Part shown: positions 50,201 to 62,200 of the stretch, in pieces
Numbering within the stretch: position 1 is the first letter of the stretch
Layout: the number at the start of each line of letters is the position of its first letter
NCBI RefSeq assembly: GCF_001522545.3
Contig: NC_031768.1
Span: 6,509,555-6,573,554 of the forward strand
From: Parus major
Taxonomy: Eukaryota; Chordata; Aves; Passeriformes; Paridae
DNA length: 64,000 nt
Direction of reading: 5' to 3'
Program-made: the position numbers and the translations under genes
Notes under the pieces: generated by a model
The model's input: only the letters and a program-made list of their open reading frames with translations
The model's database searches: none
Told to the model about the DNA's origin: nothing

Positions 50201-53200
50201 TAAAGTTAAATAGAAAAGCTAAAAGTGTGTGTAGATTAGAGAGTTTTCTTAAGTCACTGGGTAAAAAAGTTAAAGTTTAGAGTATAAGCTAGTTTAGAAA
50301 ACAGAAGACAAGATAGAGGATTTAAGGTGTTGTCTCTTTTCCTTCTTCTTTCTTCTTCATCTTCTTCTAGAGGTTTTTGGGTACTAATAGGTGATTGGAT
50401 AGAGAATGCCACAGTGCAGCACACAGGTGTTGGGTCATTGGGTCACTAAGAAAAATAATATATGTGTCTATTGTTAATTAGATTAAAATAATTTAGTTTA
50501 ATAATTTATTAGTCTAAAGTAAAGAGACTGCATAGTTCAGAGCCATTTTGTGCCATATGAGCCAGCTTGAGCCAAAGCTGTGGTAGGTAAACTTGTGCAG
50601 ACAGTCTGGGGAGGACCTGCCAAGTCTTTTAATTATATATTAATAAACAGGAGAAACAAGAAGCTAATGAGCCTTTTGGAGTATCCTTTCTGAAACAGAA
50701 TTGAGATAAGGGAAACTCCCCTTTGAGAGGGTATCCCAGAAGGGCTCAGCCCTGAAGAGACCGAGATCCCACCCCAGCACTAAGAGCTGGCTGATAAAGC
50801 TGGCTATTTTCACAGCTTGTTGCACCTGAAACATTCCTCATGTGGTTATAGTGGACTTGGTTCTTTAGCACCAAAAAGGCCCCATTGCCATGGCACCTAT
50901 CCTGGGGGTCTTTCAGGTTGAGATGCTGGGGGAGATGAAGGATCCCCTCCCCAGTCACTGGATAAATTCTTGACAGCAGCTGCCACCACATCATTACCTC
51001 AGTTAAGTGCCCAGTAAGAGGATGGGGTTTCTTCATGCTCATCCCTCTGCCAGCAGTGCTGGCTGGAGGTGTCTGAATGCATCTCATGCCCATGTGAAGT
51101 TTGGCACCACCTTCATACAAGGGTGAATAATTGACAGCTCTGGGGAGTGTGATGACGTGAGCCCTGCCTGCAGCACCTCATGAAGGTGAATATTTAATCC
51201 TATGCACACAGTGCCTTTAACCAGGACCCCAAATCTGCACTGATTTTGCCAGGTTAACTACTGATCTACAGCAGACTTGCAGAACAAAATTTTACAACCC
51301 TCTTGGGTGTCATTCATTTTCATCACTATTGTGCTTATTAAAATGCAGTTTGCAAGTGGTCTTGTTCATGAATTAGAAATATGATGGTTGCCTTGTATTG
51401 GGATTTAATTAGCAGCTGGATAAGTGACTGCTGTATCTACAGCTACAGAATTTAGTGGTGTTTCTTCTGTGATACCTGTGATATATGCACTGAAGCTAAG
51501 CAATATGATTTATTTAAGCTTTTCAGCTGCAAGTCTAAGGGCAGTGTCTCTGGCATAGTCTGTAGTATAGAACATAACTGCTTAAATGGATTTTGAATGA
51601 CTAGATAAAAGTGCTTTCATTGTTCTTTGTATATCTCAATTAGAGTGCAGTCAGAGAATGGAAAGACTGTGAGACTCAGTAGCTATCAGTTTAAGTGAGG
51701 TGAAATAGCCCTGTGTCCTTTATTTTCTTCCCTTTTTGCTGACAATTTGTAAACAAGAATTTGGGGTACTGAGAAGAAGACATCTGAATGTTGGAGAAGC
51801 TGTGAATCTGTGTCTTGAAAGAGGAGCCAAGTAAATTCAAAGACACTTAAATTTCTGCAGGGCCTGGATAGTTTCACATGTCTTTACTGGAACACAGATC
51901 TGTGTTATTTTAACTCTTTACTGGAGATGAGGATGCAGACATTCCTGCCACAAGATGCTGTGTCATTATCACACTCATTTGTAGCTTCAAAAGTGAGTCT
52001 GAGGTTGAGCAGGCTCAGGTTGGTGAAAGCATCTTCCAGACCCCCAGAAGGGAAATCCTCCAGATGGAGAATGAAGAGCAGCTTTGGCAGGACTAGAGGA
52101 AAAGCTGGACTTGTTAGGTCTCACTGGACCTGCCCTGGAAATAGAGGGGCATCTTCTCTTTCCTCTGTGCCAGCCAGTTGGCAGTATTTGCAAGAAGAGA
52201 TTTCCTAATTAGGACTTTTTAAATTAAAATATAGATATTTGTATTACAGCAGCTTAAAAGAAGCAATTATGGACAGCAAATCTGCAAAGTGATCTCTGTC
52301 AAGGGGAGATGTAAAGCAAGGTCTTGCAAAGGATATTTATTGATGGAAGAATATTGAATGGAAGGCTGGAAGCTGTGACCTAATGGTATCATAAGGATGA
52401 AAGCAGTAAGAAAAAATGAACTGTGAATAAAGTATGCATTTCTCAATTACATTTGAGGGGAAAATATCTTCCTGAGTCTTAGCTTTCCCAGACTCCACAG
52501 TCTGTTTGTGAGGAGACAAGAAAAGGACTTGTGCTCCCACCTAGATTATTTAATTGAGGCTGCTGGCAGAAAAGCTTCAGTTGCATCTGATTGTAGAACT
52601 GATTTTTGTTTCCCTTGAGAAGATGATTAATGTCTACAGGAAAACAGAGTTAGAGAAATGTATATGTAATACTGGAACAACTGGCTGAGCATACTGGGTT
52701 TCACATGTCTGTAAAATTTTATGTAAGTTTTCATATTTTTAGTGACCCCAAAGTCATGTTCTATGTAAACCCAGTGTTCTGGTTGTGGGACAGCGTGTCT
52801 GCTCAGTTATACTGTGGGCAGATGCTCTTTTGAAGGCTTTCTTTCAAATGAAGCTTCACTTTTCTTTTTGTTTTCATTTATTTTTGTCCCATTTATCTGC
52901 TTTTTAGAAGGGAAAGAAGATTTTTTTTTAAGACTAATTCTAGAAATTTTGAAAAGTTTTCAACTGATTTTATGCATTTTGATGACTGATTTAATTCAAG
53001 TGTTGAAAGCCACATGCAAGCCCAGTATCAAAGAGTATTTAGAAACAAAGTCTCTGTAAATCTATGCTTCATAAGATACTTTATTTTTCTAAAGGTGTTT
53101 TTTTGTGTCTGAAAACAACAAAAAAAATCTCAGTATAGTAGGAAGGAGAGCTGGTTAATTATTTTCAGACCTGATTGGAACAAATAGTTGTGTATATATA

Positions 53201-56200
53201 TAGTTATGTATAGACTTTAAATTCAGAAATCCTTATTTTAAGGATGACAAGTATTTAACAGATTTCATGACCAGTGCAGCAGGGTGAAGATGAACTTTAT
53301 TTCCATAATACAACAGAAACAAGTTGTTCCAAATTAACTCCTTTCCTTATCAGAATGCATTTCAAGCCACTGTGTCTGGCTCTGCAACACTTAAAATGGA
53401 ATTAGTTTTCTTAATGAAATTCCCAAGACATGTTGGCATCCACAGCTGATGAACTCAAATTAAATATTGAAATATATTTGGAGGACATTTTGGCACATCT
53501 AAATGTTCTAGCTTTGCACCATCAGTTATATGTTGGGGGTTTTTTTCTGCTGCAATTATATTTACTAACCTACAGATCTTTTTACCTTTAGAGTATCTGT
53601 CAGTATAGAAACCAGCCAAGCATTTGAAATCCTGAACAGTTTTGCAATGAAGGGAGCTTTAATGAAGCTCAGCTCTGTTACAGTTTCTAAGTAGGCTGTA
53701 AAATCTCTCTCATTTTGGTCTAGCTACTTGCCATTTTTTAATTGAGAATTATGATTATATGAGAGGCTTAGTCTCAAAAATGTCTTGTTAGATGTTATGA
53801 ACTGAAAGCAAAAAAAACCCCAACCAATGAACCAAAAACCAACAAACACACACACCCAAAACCAGCAAACAAACTCCCAAAAAAACCAAAACAAAACCAA
53901 AAAGCACCTCCCAAAAAACCAAACCAAAATTATAGTTTTAGAGAAAGCAGCAGATAAGAAACAGGATCTGAGACAGGTACAGAGTTACAGGCTGAAGTGA
54001 TGCTTTTCTGTTTCTGATTTCCCTTGTCACAGCTTGGGGTCTTAGAGTTGCAGAGCTTTGTGTGAATGACATTCCTGGGATTTTAAACTGAGAGAACAGG
54101 GGGTGTGAGGTGTACCAGTGCTGTGAATCAGCAGAGGGCACTACGTGCCAATAAACCTGTGTGGCTGTGAATTAACATGCATTGACAGCCTCGGTGAAGT
54201 GAGCATCAGCCCAGGGTTTAGATGGTTTAGCTGAGGGAATATCAGTGCTCAGCAAGAGCTGACTTTATTTATAAGATGTTTATACTGTGCTATGAAAAAT
54301 GCATGGATCATTGTCAGCAGGGGCTTCAGTTCACTGTGCTGCATCTCACTCTGGCACTACCTGGGTACGTAGTGTTTAGGGGAGCCTGAAGTTGTCCTGG
54401 GCCTGCAAAAGCAGGTTTTCTCCTGAGAATCCCACTCTGCATTGAGATCCTGATATTTCCTGGCAGTCCTTTCTCAGCTAAGCATTTCCTCACTGTCACA
54501 TTCATGGAGGTGCATGAGATCTGGTCCCTGCGCCCTCCTGAGTGCTGGGGCTGATATTCAAGGGGCTACTGATACTCAGTTGTCATGTTGTGGGGTTTTT
54601 TCCCCCTGTAATAACCCATTTCTTATGTCAGCTATGCGACCTGAAACAGACCTGATGTATAAAGAAATCTTATTTCTGCACGACTTACACAGGTCCATCA
54701 TAACTCAGCCAAGTGTTGGTTGACGTGGAGCAGATGGCTGAGGAAAAAATCTATGGGGAATTGTAAAGTTTGTGACAAACACCAGCTTTCTCATTTCCCT
54801 GCTGGTTTATTCCTGGGACAGCTGGGTTGCACAAGTTTCTGCCCTTTAGTTTCAGCTTCTTCAGTGAGTTTTAGCCCTGCTGCAGCAGCAGCCTCTGTGA
54901 GCAGCGGGTGATCCATGTAATGGCAGGCAGATGTGCAAGTGCTGATGCTGCTGTTGCGGATTTTTGAAGATGTGCAAGTGGCATCATGAAACCATTTCTA
55001 AAATTTTATATGCAAATAAAAGAAGGGCAAGAAATACTTCTGAGCATCATAGAACTGGTGTTGAAATAGCGTGTCAGGTGACTGGAAGGGATGGTTATTG
55101 TTGACGGTTTTATACAGCTCTGATTTAGGTATAAAAATATTTGAAAAGGAAATGTTTTGTGCATCTTGGGACATGCAAGTGCCTTGTTATTCTTTAGAGA
55201 TTACACACCACCAGGAGGCACAGAGAATGCTATTCCTAGCAAATAAGCAAATTTTGCCCAAATACAAGAAAAGCTTTTGTGTTTGCAAAAATGCAAATTC
55301 AGCACAAGTGAAGCTGAAATGTTTTGGTTTGCTGGTAGCTACTCAGAGCCATCTGTAGTCTTTCTTTGCTGCTGCTATTTTTGCTTCTGTGTAGAGCCTA
55401 GTCTGGCAGTCTCTTCTCAAACAAAATTCTGATTGACAGCTCCTGGAGTTTTGTTTGTGCAAGAAATAAGGATCAGGCCTTAGGAGATGCCTTAGGAGCT
55501 CTTGAAAGTAACTTTCACAGCAAGCTCGCTACCTTTGATGGCTGTTTTTATTTTTTTTTTAAGAGAGAAGTTTGTTCCTGTTCTTTATGAGACTTACCAC
55601 CCCATATTCCTACACAAGAGACATACCCAAGGTTTTCCTTTTGGCAGTTCAAATGCAGTGAAATAGAAGAACAGTAAAACAGAAATATGGTCTGTGTGTC
55701 TCTTAGCCGTGCGCTCATGAGGAAGCCCTGCTGGGAATTCACAGGACTTGAGTTAACTCAGAGGGGATAACTGGCTTAGGATTGCCTCTGGCAGACCAGG
55801 AAGCTCAGAACAAAATCAATAATTAGAGTAACCCATTCTGATGCTGCCCTGGTTTTCTTGAGCACAGCAGTATGCTTGTTTCATAAACCTAAATTTAGGA
55901 AATAGCAGGTACTTGAAGACAAACTGTTAAGCTCTGGCTTTGGAATACTTATAATGAAGGCTCCAGAGTTAAGAAGAAGCCACAGTAAAATTGACTTCTT
56001 GAGGCCACAGGCCCAGTTATGGAATTCTAATGTGCCCCAAAAGGCAATTTCCAACATGGTTCAGATGTTATCACCTGGGACAGGAGAGGTTTTGCTCTTC
56101 TCTCACATCCCTTTGGCAGCCACATATGAATTGATGTATGCCCTGCTATAAATTGATTCCGTGTGAAGAGATTCCATAATAATATCCAGATGTTCATGCT

Positions 56201-59200
56201 GGGACCAAATGCCTCTAATGAAACAAACTTTTTTGGTTCATCTCCATCTACAGGGATATATTTTCCTGATTCATGATTTTGTTTTCCTGACTCCAATATT
56301 TTCATACAGTTGAGCACAAAAGATGCAGAAATGCACTTTGGTTTCATGCTGAATGAAAAAAAATAAAGACAAGCCTCCATTTTCTGGGTGAACATGTGCC
56401 ATAATATCCATCCTTAAATTGGAAGTGCTAGGTTTTCAATTGTGGTGCCTCGTGCACATGAGGTGACCAGCGATGTACTCTAGCTGTGACAGAACTTCTG
56501 ATTGAAAACTTCAAAAAATTTGATTTTGGCATTGTGAAAAACATAATTTATCTTCCAAAGCACTGCAGAATTAATTTGTTGCCTTGCAGCTGCTTCTTGT
56601 CCATTTACCAAAGAAAAAAATACTTTCCTCTCCATTTTGCTTTCTTCCTAACTTTCGTTGCCTTGGTGTTTTTGACAAGGATTCCATTGGAGACTTCTGT
56701 CCATAAAGAATAGGTGAAAAAACAGTTTCTTCTTCAGTTTCTCTGACCTGTTTGGGAATTTTGTAAACTAATTTTCTCTTACTCATAGGTTTGATGTTTT
56801 TCTTGCTGATTCTGAGTATCCTTCTCTTTGAATTAAAAGTCCTCAAAGGTATTAGCCAGCATTTTTAGAAGTTATATCTCATTTTGTTATTTCCAGACCA
56901 AGTTTTGAGTCTTTCAGGATCCCTTTGTGCCCTTTTACTGTATTTTCTGGTGCCTGTAGACACCTGAAAATTTGAATAATGTGCTCTCTGTCCCTTATTT
57001 CCCTGTATTAATAAAGAGACCAAATGAGACCTGACATTTCTTTGAGTAAGTGGCCTTTGGATACTTCTCTTCAAAAAGACACTGTTGTTGTTACTTGGTA
57101 ATAAATATTAAATCTTGGTGCAGTATGATTTTGTTAAGCCAGTGTAAATACTTTTTTAATGATGGACTGGTGTGGTAGTGCCTCAAATATCTACTAAAAG
57201 TTAGTACTTCTGCTGTTTGACATTCATGCTCACACAGTGCACACTTAAATACATAATTTAATATAAATTTTGAAAAATCAGCTGTGGCATGCAATATGGC
57301 CTTTATTAGTTATCTATCTTATGGACTCCACAATGCATTGTGAAAAAAAAAAAGTACTCACATAAAGCTAATGAGTCTTTCCTTGTGAATTTTTAAAGCT
57401 ATTAGGCTGCCATCCATATATTCAGCCAGGGAAATCCCATGTAAATAAAGCAGCTCTACAAATTACCCATTGTCTTCCACTCTTAATTAAGCTAGACTTT
57501 CTGAATGTCTAGTAATGGAGATTTAGATAAAAAAAAAATCTGACTATTAAATATGGAATTATGTAATTAGGATGTTGGTATTGATCACAGTGTCCCGCCC
57601 TAATTTACAGCTAGGGGTCTTGGGCTGGAACAATAAGTCTAATTAGTAAATGCTACATTTTCTGCAGGGCTAGTAATTTTTAGGTTACCTGAAACTAATT
57701 TTTTTAGCAAACAATAAAGTTTATTACAACTACTTTTGCCTGATTTCAAAAGGAAAAAAAAAGAACCCAAAACTGCTAAATGCAATTAACAGTTAAGTGT
57801 TTGCATGAAAAGTTTGGAGGGAAAAGGAAATAAATAAATGAATAAATGAATAAATAAATATCTCCTTTTCAGTTGCAAATAGACAATTTCTTTTGCTGTT
57901 GTTTTTTGACATCAGTCAAACAGTGCTGTTTAATCTCATTTTATTGCTCTGATATTAGTGACTCTTCTGCAGGGTGTTAATTTGGTTGCCCAGAAGTGCT
58001 GAATAAGTGGCTTCAAAGTATCAGTTCTGCACTGACTTGATAAAGTCTGACTTGCTAATTCAGCTGTGTATCACACCTAAATTGCACATCCAGAATAACC
58101 AGAATAACCACACAGAGCTGGTTTCCCAGGATCATGTTCAGGTAACCTCTGGGTATTTCTGAGGATGGAAGACCCCACAGCTTCTCTGGGCAATCACTGC
58201 CGGTGTTCAGGCACCCCCATGGTAAAAAAGCATTTCCTGATGTTCAGAAGTCTTGTGTTTCACTTTCTGCCCCTTGTTCTGTGTCCTGCACACACACACA
58301 GTGGCCCATCAGAAGCTGTCACGTGGATTGATTAAATTTGTGCTTTTTGTGACCACTTCGCTTTTTGGTGCCACTTCCCACTCCTGGAACCCATGGTTAT
58401 GGTTATCTTTTGTGGGGGTGTTATGATTCTTTCTTTGTTTTTCGTCTTGTAGGGTAAATCTTACCCCTTTAAAGGCCCATTCCCTCCCATGTGGAATCCC
58501 TTGGCCTACCTGGACTACAACAACCTATGGAGGACCATGGATGAAATGGGGAAGGAGGTATGGAGCTGAATCAGCTCAGCTGGTCTCCACCAGGGGCAGA
58601 GGGAAAGGATTAGGGTGCAGACAGCCAAAGCTGCTCTGGTTTGAACAAACCCAGTGCTGGCAAGAGCAGCCACACGTTTTGGTACACACTGATGGCCAGA
58701 GCACATCTGAGAGTGGCCTCCTGGCAAGCTCTTCTGACTCCTGTGCTGCTGAGGCTGTCTGCACACATCCCTTTGTTTTTCTGGTTATGGGAATGTCAAG
58801 TTTTATGCCTGTGATGGATTTTTACTGCTTTTCCTGATGATTTGTAACTAATGTTTTAAGAGGCTTTCAGAACTTAAACATTTGCCCTTTTCTACCCTGA
58901 AATTCAACTTGTCTGTTCTAGTTTGTTACCGATTTTCCATTGACTGAGCTACAAAATTTGAGACTCTTACTTGTTGAGATAAATATGAGAGGTATGGAAT
59001 AACTTAGAGACATTTCTTACCTCTAAAATTGTTCTCTATTTTTGAATCTAAAAAAAAAAATGTTAAAACAAGCAAACAAAAAAAACCCCTCCCCTGAAAG
59101 CATTCTCTGTTAAGTTCACTGTGTTACCTGCCAGAAATCTTCAGGCTGAATTAGCATTTAAAGACAAGATTATTTGTATTTCTTTGCCACTCTTTCACTT

Positions 59201-62200
59201 GCTGATAAATGCTTTTCTTTATCTCTCCTTAGATTCCAAATGAAGCTCCGTGGAAGGCTCCACGTGCAGAAGAATGGGACAAAATGACTATGCAAGATTT
59301 CATAGATAAAATATGCTGGACAAAGTAAGAAATGTTTTTTTATATGAAATATAATGGCTTTAATTTATATACCTTAGAGCTCCAAATAAGCATTACTGCT
59401 TTGCAAACAGGTATAGCTATCACCAAAATACAGCCCTTTTAAAGAAAAGGGGTGAGAAAGTGCTGTAATAATGGACCACGACACCTGTCAGCACACTCAG
59501 TAGATTCTGATACATTTCCTTAACTTTTTAGACAAAAATAACAATAAAAATAAAGTATATTTGGGAAGGGTTATTTCTGAAGAGATGGGTAGTACCCTAA
59601 TCTGTTATGTGCACTTCTCTGCTCTTCACTGTGTGTTTAGCCTTTAAGAGAAAAATGTTATGGTTGCAGCAGGTTTTTGAATCAAACTCTTGATGGAAAA
59701 ATGCACATTTATTCTGTGCTGGGCCAGCTGATTTTACCAAGGTGCTATAAAGATAACCTTTGTCTTTCAGTAGCACTAAATCACTTTAGCACTCATCATT
59801 CTATTGTTTAGCTGTTGCACTATATACCACCCAGGGAAACTGAAAATGCTTCCTGCTTTTATGTATACTTCAAGGCAATTTTTCTTTACTTGCCATTCAA
59901 CAGCAATTTGATTGTTTTTCTTCTCACTGAAGGGGGAAGAAAAACCAAAAAAAAACCCCCAAAAAACAAAAACAAACCATTACTTCTGGTTGCTGTAGAG
60001 CAGATTGATTTCTACAGCAACCTCTTCAGAATTGCTGAGCACCCAGCACAGGGCTGCCAGGAGCTGGGTGAAGAAACCTGTCAGTGCCCACTACAGCTGG
60101 TGCAGCCAGTGACATTTTTATGGGGCATTTTTATGGCTTCAGGCAGCCTCTAGAGAGTGACACAGCCTTTGTGGTTCATGTTGGACAGGCTGTTGTCCAA
60201 ACACTTGGAATCTTCTGGTTCAGAGTTTTGCTTCCACAAGAGTGACAATTGAACAGAAGCCTATAGAAAAGCTTTCTCATTTGTACCATGGCCCATTCTG
60301 ACTAAAACCAGATGGAAATGTGTGCTGACAGCTGTGCTGAGCCTCAGACAGGGTGCAGCACTGTGCAAGGGAGCAAAACACCACACACTGGTGCTCACTC
60401 AGTATCCAATAGCTCATGTGACCCCAGTCGTGTTTTTTCCAGCTCTGAAGGAATATAAGACTTGACATTTTACCTGAATATTGGCATCAGCTGAAGATGC
60501 TTTTCAGATTTTATATGTGCATCTTGGCTTGATTTGCTTGGTTTGTTCAAGATTGAGGTAACATGCTGCAGAAACTTCCCACCCTGGCAGGTAATGATCC
60601 AGAAGGACAATCTTCTACTCTTTCCTCTTATCTAACAGACTGTACAGGTTTGCTTTTGGCTAGAGCTGTGTGCTGGAAATATCCTGAGTGCTCTTGGTTG
60701 AAATCATACTGCCATTTCTAGATAAAACATCAGGAACTGAAAAGCAGTGGGAGAAGGTGGCAAAATCCGGTAGAAGGTAACCACAACGTTATAGCACCTG
60801 CTTATAAAATATTAATAAATACATTAATTATACATTTACATACATTAGGCAAAACATCTCATAGAGTTTTATATACTATGTGTTTATACAGATGAATATA
60901 TTTGTATACTATGTGTTTATACTCACAAAAAAAAATTTCTGTATTATTTTTGGCTGTCAAGAATGAATTCAGAATGCACCCATTTTTCAGAAAATGGATT
61001 TGCTTTGTACTTGAGTGGGACTTTGCATTTTTTGGAAAGAAAGAAGATGCTTTTTTCTATATAGATCTAGAGCTCTTTGAAATACCATGTTAGAGTTAAT
61101 TTTTTTTTTTTAAAGTTTGGAGACTAAGCCAAAAGAAAGAAGCAACCAGAAGTGAATTCTGCACTGGCTTTGATGCCTTACACATGAATTATCTGTAGAG
61201 TCTTCATCCCTATCTCAGTTTCAATGCAGTTAAACTGAGCGGCTTCTGGTCCTGTTCATGTCTCTTTAAACTCCTCCTCAGAGTGAAGGCAGAGGGAAGT
61301 ATTTATTTGAAACAGGAGGAATATTTCCCTGAGCATGAATTAACTCTGTCTTAGTGCACCCCAAAATCTTGTAGAGGCTTATACAGTAATTTACAGTAGA
61401 GCTGCTATGAAAGATGTTGCAGGACATAAAGCAGTGATCCCTTTTCAGACACAGATCAACTTTCTGCTTCTGTGCTCCTTGCCACTGGACACTTTAAAAT
61501 ACTGAACTGAGCTACCAAAATTATCCTTTCACTTCCTTTTTCTTCCAGACTCTGGCATGAGTGATGTCTCTTCTGCTATGGCTTCCTACTTACATTTCCT
61601 TCCTTGTTGTGTTCCAGCTGCAAAACTCTCCTTGGGCACAGCAGAAGATTGGGCAGTGAACAGATGCTGACTAATCCATAGGTTTTTAAATAATAGATAG
61701 TTAGCTTAGAAAAGTCCTCTAACTTTTTTTCCCATGGGTTTTGAATAGTAACTCTGTGCTGTGTTCTTGAGGGGACGGACATTCAGCAGGGGCAGACAGA
61801 GCTGTAGATCTGGTTTGTGACCCAGGAACTGGGGACAAGGTGGTTTTGGAGTCCAGTGAAGACAGGAGGGCTTGCTGTACTTTATCCTGAGGCTAGGATG
61901 ACAGCCTAACTTTGCATTAGTAGAATGAAGTGATATAATCTTGGGGTTTTGTGTCTTTCAATGCCCTATTTTCTCTGGAATACAGGAGTGTTTCATTAAT
62001 ATTTTTTTTCAGGATTACTTGAAAAATGTTGCATAAAAGGAATTGATAATTCCTCACTTCAGCTGAAGGAATCCTTTGCCCCACAGTGGAAGAGAAGGTT
62101 GCCAAAGAAAGGCTCCTGCCTACTCAAGAACAGTCTTGTCAGCATTATTCTGTTTTTAGATTAACTAGCTCTCTTGTCCTTGTTGCAGAGCTGCCAAGAG

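Larger units (their letters stand above)
46833..58452 (+). other. MAOB: MAOB intron 3
   Basis: 11.6 kb phase-0 intron without recognisable coding sequence. Contains a 29-bp minisatellite right after exon 3, CR1 fragments, an LTR-like element (50198-50771), a CA-rich tract (53808-53930) and a stretch with the look of conserved non-coding DNA (57380-57740). Confidence 0.9.

Noticed and set aside
53724..53927. Aromatic-rich 67-aa minus-strand ORF
   Set aside because: Direct product of the A/C-rich low-complexity tract.
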